In this document: one piece after another, positions 1 through 4,575 of the stretch | Numbering within the stretch: the stretch's first letter is position 1 | How the letters are laid out: the number at the start of each line of letters is the position of its first letter | Origin: an uncultured Collinsella sp. | Lineage (GTDB): Bacteria; Actinomycetota; Coriobacteriia; Coriobacteriales; Coriobacteriaceae | Reading direction: 5' to 3' | DNA length: 6,589 nucleotides | Assembly: GCA_900552425.1 (NCBI GenBank) | Contig: URZR01000095.1 | Coordinates: 1 to 6,589 of the forward strand | Translations under genes and position numbers: made by a program | Notes under the pieces: model-generated | The model's database searches: none | What the model was told of the DNA's origin: nothing | What the model saw: the letters and a program-made list of their open reading frames with translations, nothing else

Positions 1-50
1 AAAGTAACAACTCGTGCCCGTACGGGGCGGAAATGAAAGGTTCAGGATAC

Positions 51-200
51 ATGCGTACTCTAGTTACTCTTGCGTGCACTGAGTGCAAGCGCCGCAACTA
101 TACGACCACCAAGAACAAGTCGACCATGCCTGATCGTATGGAGATCAAGAAGTATTGCCCCTGGTGCCGTCACCACACGCTGCACAAAGAGACTCGCTAG
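51..200 (+). CDS. rpmG: 50S ribosomal protein L33
   Basis: Small protein of the large ribosomal subunit, 49 residues, the usual length for L33. It has two CxxC pairs (Cys9/Cys12 and Cys36/Cys39, in CTEC and CPWC), so it is the zinc-binding 'C+' form. The order L33 – tRNA-Trp – secE – nusG is a familiar bacterial arrangement. An in-frame ATG also lies at 33. The start at 51 is preferred because it gives the canonical MRTLVTLACTEC N-terminus and has GAAAGG/CAGGA purine stretches at a usable distance (35-46), whereas the GGGGCGG before 33 is very close to that codon. The tRNA gene follows 13 nt after the stop, so the two may share a transcript. The gene's own promoter is outside or at the edge of the window. 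Identity is secure; only the start has slight doubt. Confidence 0.96.
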   Translation: MRTLVTLACTECKRRNYTTTKNKSTMPDRMEIKKYCPWCRHHTLHKETR

Positions 201-213
201 TCTCTAGTCATAT

Positions 214-289
214 ACGCCAGTAGTTCAATTGGTAGAGCATCGGTCTCCAAAACCGAGTGTTGAGGGTTCGAGTCCTTCCTGGCGTGCCA
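214..289 (+). tRNA. trnW: tRNA-Trp (anticodon CCA)
   Basis: The full cloverleaf can be drawn by eye. The acceptor stem ACGCCAG (214-220) pairs with CTGGCGT (279-285); the discriminator is G286 and CCA is encoded at 287-289. The D-stem is GTTC/GAGC (223-226/235-238). The anticodon stem TCGGT/ACCGA encloses the loop CTCCAAA (245-251), with anticodon CCA at 247-249, which reads UGG. The T-stem GAGGG/CCTTC encloses TTCGAGT. Total 76 nt. It decodes tryptophan, lies between rpmG and secE, and is followed by a hairpin. Confidence 0.98.
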
Positions 290-298
290 GTCATTATT

Positions 299-329
299 CC
301 GTAAGCTCCCACTTGGGGGCTTACGGTTT
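299..329 (+). terminator. Hairpin after tRNA-Trp, possible terminator or processing element
   Basis: A 12-bp stem, CCGTAAGCTCCC (299-310) with GGGGGCTTACGG (315-326), has one G-U pair and the 4-nt loop ACTT. Only TTT follows, so the U-tract is weak. It could end part of the rpmG-tRNA transcription, attenuate it, or mark the 3' end for tRNA processing while letting RNA polymerase continue into secE. No strong separate secE promoter is visible in the 36 nt before the secE start, which favours partial read-through. Confidence 0.6.
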
Positions 330-365
330 ACTCATGTATAAGCGCATTGCGCGGAGGTAACCCAA

Positions 366-704
366 ATGGCCAACAAGAAGAACAAGAAGAAGGCACAGCA
401 GCCGGCACCTGCCAACAACGCTGCCGCCAACTCCAAGGTTGAGGCCAAGAAGGCCGTTGCCAAGAAGAGCGAGAAGGCTGCGAAGTCTAAGAAGAACGAG
501 AAGCCTGGTTTCTTCGCCCGCACCAAGAAGTATTTCGCTTCGGTGAAGTCCGAGATGAAGCGTGTCACGTGGCCCGATAAGAAGGAGCTCGTGAACTACT
601 CGGTCGTCGTTTGCGCTTCTCTGATCGTCGTCGGCGTCGTCATCGCTCTGCTCGATGCTGGCTTTGGCGAGGCTCTTGCTCTGTTCTCTGGATTGAGGGG
701 CTAA
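366..704 (+). CDS. secE: Preprotein translocase subunit SecE
   Basis: Essential subunit that clamps SecY in the SecYEG channel of the cytoplasmic membrane. It has 112 residues in the short single-span form common outside the enterobacteria. Residues 1-46 are a Lys/Ala-rich soluble extension. The conserved amphipathic helix with the family motif EMKRVTWPDKKEL is at residues 63-75, with Trp69-Pro70 at its centre. One hydrophobic membrane helix follows at about 77-97, and a short tail follows it. A clear Shine-Dalgarno GGAGGT (353-358) lies 7 nt before the ATG. nusG begins 3 nt after the stop, so the two are almost certainly co-transcribed and probably translationally linked. The Lys-rich N-terminus uses AAG nearly exclusively, as expected of a well-expressed GC-rich gene. 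Confidence 0.97.
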   Translation: MANKKNKKKAQQPAPANNAAANSKVEAKKAVAKKSEKAAKSKKNEKPGFFARTKKYFASVKSEMKRVTWPDKKELVNYSVVVCASLIVVGVVIALLDAGFGEALALFSGLRG

Positions 705-707
705 ACC

Positions 708-1244
708 ATGTCTAAGCGTTGGTACGTCGTTCACACTTACTCTGGATACGAGAACCGCGTTAAGTCCGATCTCGAGCATCGCATCGAGACTATGGGCATG
801 CAGGACCGTATCTTTGATATCGAGATTCCTATGGAGCGCGTCACCGAGATTAAAGAGGGTGGCAAGCGTGAGACCAAGGATTCTAAGATCTTCCCGGGTT
901 ATGTCCTGGTTCGCATGGAAATGGATGACGACGCTTGGACGTGCGTTCGTAACACGCCTGGCGTCACCGGTTTCCTGGGCGGCAACGGCAAGCCCGCTCC
1001 GCTTTCCCGTGACGAGTACAATAAGATGACTCGTCGTCCCGGTAAGGGCGATTCGCCCAAGCGCACCTCGGTTGATATTCAGGTCGGCACGTCCGTCCGC
1101 GTCACCGATGGCCCGCTTACCGACTTTGATGGCAAGGTCTCCGAGGTTAACACCGAGGCTGGCAAGCTCAAGGTCACGCTGATGATCTTTGGCCGCGAGA
1201 CGCCGGTCGAGCTCGACTTTAACCAGGTCGCTGTCATCGCTTAA
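708..1244 (+). CDS. nusG: Transcription termination/antitermination factor NusG
   Basis: Elongation factor that binds RNA polymerase through its NGN domain and contacts Rho or ribosomal protein S10 through its KOW domain. It has 178 residues, close to the usual length. The NGN domain covers about residues 4-105 and begins with the typical RWYVVHTYSGYENRV; the conserved FPGYVLVRM is at 62-70 and NTPGVTGFLG at 82-91. The KOW domain covers about 125-178, with VGTSVRVTDGPLTDFDGKV at its start and the hallmark FNQV near the end. The Shine-Dalgarno GAGGGG (695-700) lies inside the last secE codons, giving tight coupling to secE. About 120 nt without a clear terminator separate it from rplK, so read-through into the ribosomal genes is possible. 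Confidence 0.98.
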   Translation: MSKRWYVVHTYSGYENRVKSDLEHRIETMGMQDRIFDIEIPMERVTEIKEGGKRETKDSKIFPGYVLVRMEMDDDAWTCVRNTPGVTGFLGGNGKPAPLSRDEYNKMTRRPGKGDSPKRTSVDIQVGTSVRVTDGPLTDFDGKVSEVNTEAGKLKVTLMIFGRETPVELDFNQVAVIA

Positions 1245-1300
1245 GTTTTTGTCCGTTCGCGCGAGCGTGCTTCTTCTGTGACTGCTCATCTCAGGAGTGC

Positions 1301-1329
1301 TTCTAACACGTGCGTGCTTACGATATAGC
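1301..1329 (+). promoter_or_regulatory. Candidate promoter for rplK-rplA
   Basis: TTCTAA (1301-1306) and TATAGC (1324-1329) are separated by 17 nt and would start transcription about 30 nt before rplK. The match to the -35/-10 consensus is only moderate, so this is a suggestion. It would provide a promoter additional to read-through from secE-nusG. Confidence 0.3.
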
Positions 1330-1364
1330 AAGTACTTCACACTCGTGATTCGAAAGGAATGACC

Positions 1365-1793
1365 ATGGCTGAGAAGAAGGTTGCCAACGTCATTAAGCTC
1401 CAGATTCCTGCTGGTGCAGCTAACCCCGCTCCTCCCGTCGGCCCCGCCCTGGGCGCCGCTGGCGTGAACATCATGCAGTTCTGCCAGGCCTTTAACGCCG
1501 AGACGCAGGACAAGAAGGGTGACATCATCCCCGTTGAGATCTCTGTCTACGAGGACAAGTCCTTCTCCTTCATCACCAAGACCCCGCCGGCGGCTCACCT
1601 CATCAAGAAGGAGCTGAACCTCAAGTCTGGTTCCGCTAAGCCCCAGGCCGACAAGGTTGGTCAGCTCTCCCAGGAGCAGCTCACCAAGATCGCCGAGATC
1701 AAGATGCCGGACCTCAATGCCAACGACATTGACGCCGCCAAGAAGATCATCGCCGGTACCGCCCGCTCCATGGGCGTCACCATCGCTGAGTAG
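1365..1793 (+). CDS. rplK: 50S ribosomal protein L11
   Basis: Builds the GTPase-associated centre of the large subunit with 23S rRNA and is contacted by elongation factors. It has 142 residues from the chosen start, the standard L11 length. The N-terminal domain carries the proline-rich QIPAGAANPAPPVGPALG (13-30) and GVNIMQF (33-39). The C-terminal rRNA-binding domain ends with the signature AEIKMPDLNANDIDAA (110-125) and GTARSMGV. An in-frame ATG at 1359 directly abuts the Shine-Dalgarno AAAGGA (1353-1358). The ATG at 1365 has 6 nt spacing and gives the family's normal MAEKKVANVIKL start, so 1365 is chosen. It forms an operon with rplA, 117 nt downstream. Confidence 0.97.
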   Translation: MAEKKVANVIKLQIPAGAANPAPPVGPALGAAGVNIMQFCQAFNAETQDKKGDIIPVEISVYEDKSFSFITKTPPAAHLIKKELNLKSGSAKPQADKVGQLSQEQLTKIAEIKMPDLNANDIDAAKKIIAGTARSMGVTIAE

Positions 1794-1811
1794 CGATTTC
1801 TTTAGGTAATG

Positions 1812-1886
1812 ACGGGTGCTCCGACCGGGGCGCCCGTTATATGTGTGCAATAGGGCACACGATACGATGTGGGAGGGCTCACGCCC
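1812..1886 (+). promoter_or_regulatory. Structured rplK-rplA intercistronic region
   Basis: The gap holds an 11-bp hairpin, ACGGGTGCTCC (1812-1822) with GGGGCGCCCGT (1827-1837) and loop GACC. A second stem, GTGTGC/GCACAC, follows at 1843-1848/1855-1860. Neither is followed by a proper T-tract, so plain termination is unlikely. GTGGGAGGG at 1869-1877, just before the rplA Shine-Dalgarno, resembles the GUGGGAGGC strand of the L1-binding region of 23S rRNA as I recall it. L1 is known in several bacteria to repress its own operon by binding an mRNA mimic of that site. A role in L1 feedback here is an inference. Confidence 0.4.
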
Positions 1887-1910
1887 GTTTAACCACAGGA
1901 GGTAATGCAC

Positions 1911-2618
1911 ATGGCTAAGCATGGTAAGAGCTATAACGCCGCTGCCGAGAAGATCGATCGCGCCACGCTCTACACCCCCCTTCAGGCTGCCAAGCTCATC
2001 AAGGAGCTCGACACCGCCAAGTTCGACGAGACCGTCGAGGCCCACTTCCGTCTGGGCATCGATACTCGTAAGGCTGACCAGAACATCCGTGGTTCCATCT
2101 CCCTGCCCCACGGCACCGGCAAGACCGTTCGTGTTGCCGTCTTCGCCGAGGGCGAGAAGGCCCGCGAGGCTGAGGCTGCCGGCGCCGACATCATCGGTTC
2201 CGACGAGCTTGTCGCCCAGATTCAGAAGGGCGAGATCAACTTCGACGCCGCTATCGCTACGCCGAACATGATGGCCAAGGTTGGCCGCATCGGTAAGATC
2301 CTTGGTCCCCGTGGCCTCATGCCGAACCCCAAGCTCGGCACCGTGACCATGGACGTCGCCAAGATGGTCTCCGAGCTCAAGGCTGGCCGCGTTGAGTACC
2401 GCGCCGACCGCTACGGCATCTGCCACGTGCCCCTGGGCAAGAAGTCCTTCTCTGAGCAGCAGCTCGTCGAGAACTACGCTGCCCTGTACACCGAGATCCT
2501 GCGCGTCAAGCCCTCTTCTGCTAAGGGCAAGTACGTCAAGTCCATCTCCGTGTCTTCCACCATGGGCCCTGGCGTCAAGGTCGATCCCGCTATTCAGCGC
2601 GACTTCCTGGCTGAGTAA
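1911..2618 (+). CDS. rplA: 50S ribosomal protein L1
   Basis: Forms the mobile L1 stalk of the large subunit near the E site and, in many bacteria, represses its own mRNA. It has 235 residues, the usual length. The RNA-binding strand TVEAHFRLGID is at residues 41-51. The family signature VGRIGKILGPRGLMPNPK is at 124-141, preceded by ATPNMMA, and a normal C-terminus ends in SSTMGPGVKVDP. An in-frame ATG at 1905 is only 2 nt from the Shine-Dalgarno AGGAGG (1897-1902). The ATG at 1911 has 8 nt spacing and gives MAKHGKSY, so 1911 is chosen. rplJ and rplL do not follow; a strong terminator closes the unit. Confidence 0.97.
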   Translation: MAKHGKSYNAAAEKIDRATLYTPLQAAKLIKELDTAKFDETVEAHFRLGIDTRKADQNIRGSISLPHGTGKTVRVAVFAEGEKAREAEAAGADIIGSDELVAQIQKGEINFDAAIATPNMMAKVGRIGKILGPRGLMPNPKLGTVTMDVAKMVSELKAGRVEYRADRYGICHVPLGKKSFSEQQLVENYAALYTEILRVKPSSAKGKYVKSISVSSTMGPGVKVDPAIQRDFLAE

Positions 2619-2654
2619 CTAACAGTTACTGCCTGAGCAAAGCAAGCATTGCTA

Positions 2655-2699
2655 AAGAGACCCGGTTCTGCCTCGTGCAGGACCGGGTTTCTTGCTTTT
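2655..2699 (+). terminator. Intrinsic terminator of the rplK-rplA unit
   Basis: The stem ACCCGGTTCTGC (2660-2671) pairs with GCAGGACCGGGT (2677-2688) around the loop CTCGT. It extends outward through AAGAG/TTCTT pairing and is followed by TTGCTTTT. The long GC-rich stem and T-rich tail, 41 nt after the rplA stop, make this the clearest terminator of the window. Confidence 0.92.
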
Positions 2700-2708
2700 G
2701 AGTCAACG

Positions 2709-2748
2709 AAACCACCACGAAGGGGACAGGCACCCTTGTGGTGGTTTT
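2709..2748 (-). repeat. AACCACCAC hairpin repeat, copy 1 (core only)
   Basis: AAACCACCAC (2709-2718) pairs with GTGGTGGTTT (2738-2747). Inner pairing of AAGGG with CCCTT leaves an 8-nt loop, GACAGGCA, and one bulged G. The core also occurs, inverted, at 4417-4457 and 6433-6471; this copy lacks their upstream flank. The arm ends in TTTT, so it could act as a second terminator behind rplA. It sits between that terminator and the leu control region. Confidence 0.85.
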
Positions 2749-2750
2749 AC

Positions 2751-2779
2751 TTGTGTTGTACTTTAGCGCGATGTAGTAC
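2751..2779 (+). promoter_or_regulatory. Candidate promoter of the former leu operon
   Basis: TTGTGT (2751-2756) and TAGTAC (2774-2779) lie 17 nt apart, placing the transcript start near 2786, about 20 nt before the leader-peptide ATG. The -10 match is poor. Position between a terminator and a leader peptide is the main argument. Confidence 0.35.
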
Positions 2780-2804
2780 TACCCGAGGCCGAAGGGAGCC
2801 CAAC

Positions 2805-2864
2805 ATGTTTAAGAACACGCAACAGCTCCTAGGCCTAGCGCTACTAGATTGGATAGCGCGCTAG
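2805..2864 (+). CDS. leuL: Leucine leader peptide (leu operon attenuator peptide)
   Basis: A 19-residue peptide, MFKNTQQLLGLALLDWIAR, with Shine-Dalgarno AAGGGAG (2792-2798) 6 nt before the ATG. Five of residues 8-14 are leucine, encoded CTC CTA .. CTA .. CTA CTA. CTA is very scarce in the neighbouring L1, L11 and NusG genes, so ribosomes should pause here when charged tRNA-Leu is low. The last codons and stop lie inside a strand that can pair either with the Leu codons or with the downstream terminator arm. It stands upstream of a leuA remnant, exactly where a leu attenuator peptide belongs. The peptide itself probably has no other job. The call rests on composition, position and RNA pairing, not on a database match. 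Confidence 0.85.
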   Translation: MFKNTQQLLGLALLDWIAR

Positions 2865-2951
2865 GGTTGTAATCTCGCTATAACGATTTGTTGTACCCGG
2901 GTGCGCTATCGTCTGCCGCTTTCAGGCGTGATGAGCGACACGGGTATTTTT
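2834..2951 (+). promoter_or_regulatory. Leucine attenuator: alternative pause, antiterminator and terminator stems
   Basis: Three competing structures can be drawn. The 1:2 stem pairs 2834-2843 (CCTAGCGCTA, Leu-codon region) with 2854-2865 (TAGCGCGCTAGG), 10 bp with a 2-nt bulge. The 2:3 antiterminator pairs 2852-2867 with 2895-2910 and contains a perfect 8 bp GATAGCGC/GCGCTATC; overall it has 13 Watson-Crick pairs, 2 G-U pairs and one mismatch. The 3:4 stem is the terminator at 2894-2946. The 2:3 stem consumes nearly the whole 5' arm of the terminator, so the two exclude each other. A ribosome stalled on the CTA codons would cover segment 1 and free segment 2 for antitermination. A ribosome reaching the stop would cover segment 2 and allow termination. 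The mechanism is known for leu and other amino-acid operons; its use here is inferred. Confidence 0.85.
2894..2951 (+). terminator. Attenuator terminator before leuA
   Basis: TACCCG (2894-2899) pairs with CGGGTA (2941-2946). The stem continues inward through GT/AC, CGCT/AGCG and ATC/GAT with small bulges, to an apical TGCC/GGCG. TTTTT follows at 2947-2951. It forms the default 'off' structure of the leucine attenuator and ends 66 nt before the leuA remnant. Confidence 0.88.
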
Positions 2952-3017
2952 CTATCTCTAGGCCTTCTCTCTCTCCTGAAAGCCATCTGTCATAAAACGG
3001 TCAATCAGGAGGAACAT

Positions 3018-3584
3018 ATAAGCCGCAAAATCACAATCTTTGACGCCATCCTGTGCGACGGTGAGCAGTCGCCGGGCGCCAGCATGAATACCGAGGAAAA
3101 GCTCTTCATCGCCCGCCAGCTGGTGCGCATGAACGTGGACGTTATCGAGGCGGGCTTTCCCATCTCGAGTCCTGGTGACTTTCGCTCCGTACAGGAGATT
3201 GGCAAGATTGCGGGCGACCGATGCACGGTATGCGGCCTGACGCGCGCTGTCGACAGGGATATCGAAGTGGCTGCAGAGGCGCTCAAAACGGCCCAGAGGC
3301 CCCGTATCCATACAGGGCTGGGTGTGAGCACCAGTCACCTGCGCGACAAGCTCCATATGACTGAGGAAAGGGCAATTGAGTGAGCGATCCATGCCGTCAA
3401 ACATGCTCGCAAGTTCGTTGACGATGTTGAGTTTTATGCCGAGGATGCCGGCCGCTCCGATCAGGAGTTTCTGGTGCGCATTATCGAGGCGGCCGTAAAG
3501 GCCGGTGCCACGGTCGTGAACATCCCCGATACGATGGGCTACAACATGCCGTGGGACTTTGGCGCCCGCATCCGTGACCTGCGC
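3018..3584 (+). pseudogene. leuA: Truncated 2-isopropylmalate synthase (leuA remnant, 5' part)
   Basis: LeuA condenses acetyl-CoA with 2-ketoisovalerate in the first committed step of leucine synthesis. The translation from 3018 matches the family's beginning: SRKITIFD, DGEQSPGASMNTEEK, DVIEAGFPISSPGDF, RIHTGLGVS, then FVDDVEF, YAEDAGRSDQEF and VVNIPDTMGY. Several lesions show it is dead. The codon at the expected start, 5 nt after a perfect AGGAGG (3007-3012), reads ATA instead of ATG. The motif TLRDGEQ reads LCDGEQ, so the active-site Arg is Cys (codon 13). An in-frame TGA at 3381-3383 sits where Arg is normal in ERAI. Homology stops after about 189 of the usual 500-plus codons, before the metal-binding HCHNDLG motif. 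The downstream half is replaced by the end of leuB in another frame. Confidence 0.92.
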
Positions 3585-3585
3585 G

Positions 3586-4224
3586 GGCGCTGCGGGTGCG
3601 GCCGGTCAGCGTGCGGTCGACGTGATGGAGTATCGCGAGTACGAGATTGAGCGCATTGCGCGCCAGGCATTTGAGGCGGCGCGCAAACGTCGCGGCAAGG
3701 TGACGAGCGTTGATAAGCGCAACGTGCTGGAGACGAGCCGCATGTGGCGCGAGATCGTGCATCGCGTGCAAGACGAGGAGTACTCCGACGTGGAGCTTGA
3801 GGACCTGCTCGTCGACAACGCCGCCATGCAGCTCATCAGTCGACCGGCAGACTTTGACGTCGTGGTGACGGAGAACATGTTCGGCGACATCCTGTCCGAT
3901 GAGGCGGCTCAGATTACCGGATCGCTCGGTATGCTTGCCTCTGCCTCGCTGGATGATGGCGTATCGCTGTTTGGGCCGAGCGCTGGCAGCGCTCCTGACA
4001 TCGCGGGGCTCGGCGTGGCCAATCCGCTGGCTCAAATCTTGTCGGTGGCGATGCTGCTGACCTACGCGCTCGACATGGGCGAGCAAGCCGCGTGGATCGA
4101 GAGCGCCGTGGCGCGCGTGCTCGACGAGGGCTGGCGCACCCGTGACATCGCCGATGTCAACACCCCGGCAGATAAGATCCTCGGCACCACGACGATGGGC
4201 GACAAGGTCGTCGCCGCGCTGTAG
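3586..4224 (+). pseudogene. leuB: Truncated 3-isopropylmalate dehydrogenase (leuB remnant, 3' part)
   Basis: LeuB oxidises and decarboxylates 3-isopropylmalate to 2-ketoisocaproate with NAD. Only the last ~210 of about 350 residues remain. Recognisable blocks run from EYEIERIARQAFEAARKRRGK through TSVDKRNVLETSRMWRE, VDNAAMQLI, TENMFGDILSDEA, GSLGML and GSAPDIAGLGVANPLAQIL to MGDKVVAAL, ending at a normal TAG. The N-terminal half, with much of the NAD and substrate site, is gone and no start signal precedes it. The conserved EPIHGSAPDIAG reads GPSAGSAPDIAG (about 3970-4010), losing the Glu and His expected in the NAD-binding loop. The remnant is out of frame with leuA, with the join near 3584-3604 in a GC-rich stretch (GCGGGCGCTGCGGGTGCGG). 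Normal leuA-leuC-leuD-leuB order would explain it by one deletion. The frame is otherwise open, so decay looks fairly recent. Confidence 0.92.
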
Positions 4225-4249
4225 GCGATGCCGATTCAAGCTGTCAAAT

Positions 4250-4306
4250 ATCTCAATCTGTAACATCTAAGGGGCAAAATCGTTCCTGCCTGTTACAGAT
4301 TGAGAT
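4250..4306. repeat. TCTCAATCTGTAACA inverted repeat, copy A
   Basis: Perfect 16-bp inverted repeat: ATCTCAATCTGTAACA (4250-4265) and TGTTACAGATTGAGAT (4291-4306) around a 25-nt loop. TTTT follows on the plus strand, so as RNA it could end transcription from the leu remnants. It begins 26 nt after the leuB stop. Copy B lies 22 nt further on. Confidence 0.88.
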
Positions 4307-4328
4307 TTTCGGCCGAGCATCCGTGGTC

Positions 4329-4387
4329 TGTCTCGATCTGTAACAGCTAACCGATTATTTGGGCCCTACCTGTTACAGATTGAGACA
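4329..4387. repeat. TCTCAATCTGTAACA inverted repeat, copy B
   Basis: TGTCTCGATCTGTAACAG (4329-4346) pairs with CTGTTACAGATTGAGACA (4370-4387), 18 bp with one G-U. Arms match copy A almost exactly. The loop shares only CTAA at its 5' side and CC at its 3' side, yet the distance between arms is the same as in copy A. No T-tract follows, so terminator function alone does not explain it. Confidence 0.88.
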
Positions 4388-4395
4388 AACCGTTG

Positions 4396-4457
4396 GGACA
4401 GGTCGGACGAGTCAGCAAAACCACCACAAAGGTGCCGGTCCCCTTCGTGGTGGTTTT
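4396..4457 (+). repeat. AACCACCAC hairpin repeat, copy 2 (with flank)
   Basis: Core AAAACCACCAC (4417-4427) pairs with GTGGTGGTTTT (4447-4457), with inner AAGG/CCTT pairing. A 20-nt flank starting GGACAGGTCGGACGAGTC precedes it. Over 60 nt it differs from copy 3 at only three positions (4427, 4437, 4438). T-runs lie on both sides (TTTTT on plus, TTTT on minus). It may serve as a two-way terminator between the leu remnants and the convergent anti-sigma gene. Confidence 0.88.
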
Positions 4458-4575
4458 TAGCGCAACGAGGTGTTCCCGGCCGACCATACGGGCGGCCTTG
4501 CGCTCACGCTGCTCGATGACAGCGCATCTTTAGACGCGAAGTGCGGAACCGGGTGCATATACGAGCCGCGTAGCG

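Noticed and set aside
33..50. Upstream in-frame ATG of rpmG
   Set aside because: It would add six residues not seen at the usual L33 N-terminus and has poor ribosome-site spacing.
321..2426. 701-codon open frame on the minus strand
   Set aside because: It lies opposite secE, nusG, rplK and rplA. Its length comes from GC-rich codon bias of those genes, and its composition (Leu, Gly, Asp, Val, Arg) is typical of an antisense shadow.
2901..3383. Reading the leuA remnant as a 160-residue gene starting at 2901
   Set aside because: That start lies inside the attenuator terminator and has no ribosome site; homology to LeuA begins only at 3018 after a perfect AGGAGG.
3559..4224. An independent 221-residue LeuB-like gene from TTG at 3559
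   Set aside because: The first ~10 codons are leuA sequence in another frame, there is no Shine-Dalgarno, and the protein lacks the N-terminal half and the NAD-loop Glu/His.
3018..4224. A novel LeuA-LeuB fusion enzyme
   Set aside because: The two parts are in different frames and an in-frame stop and lost start precede the join.
4250..4457. CRISPR array
   Set aside because: The repeated units are palindromic hairpins of two different families, only two tandem copies exist, and no cas gene is near.
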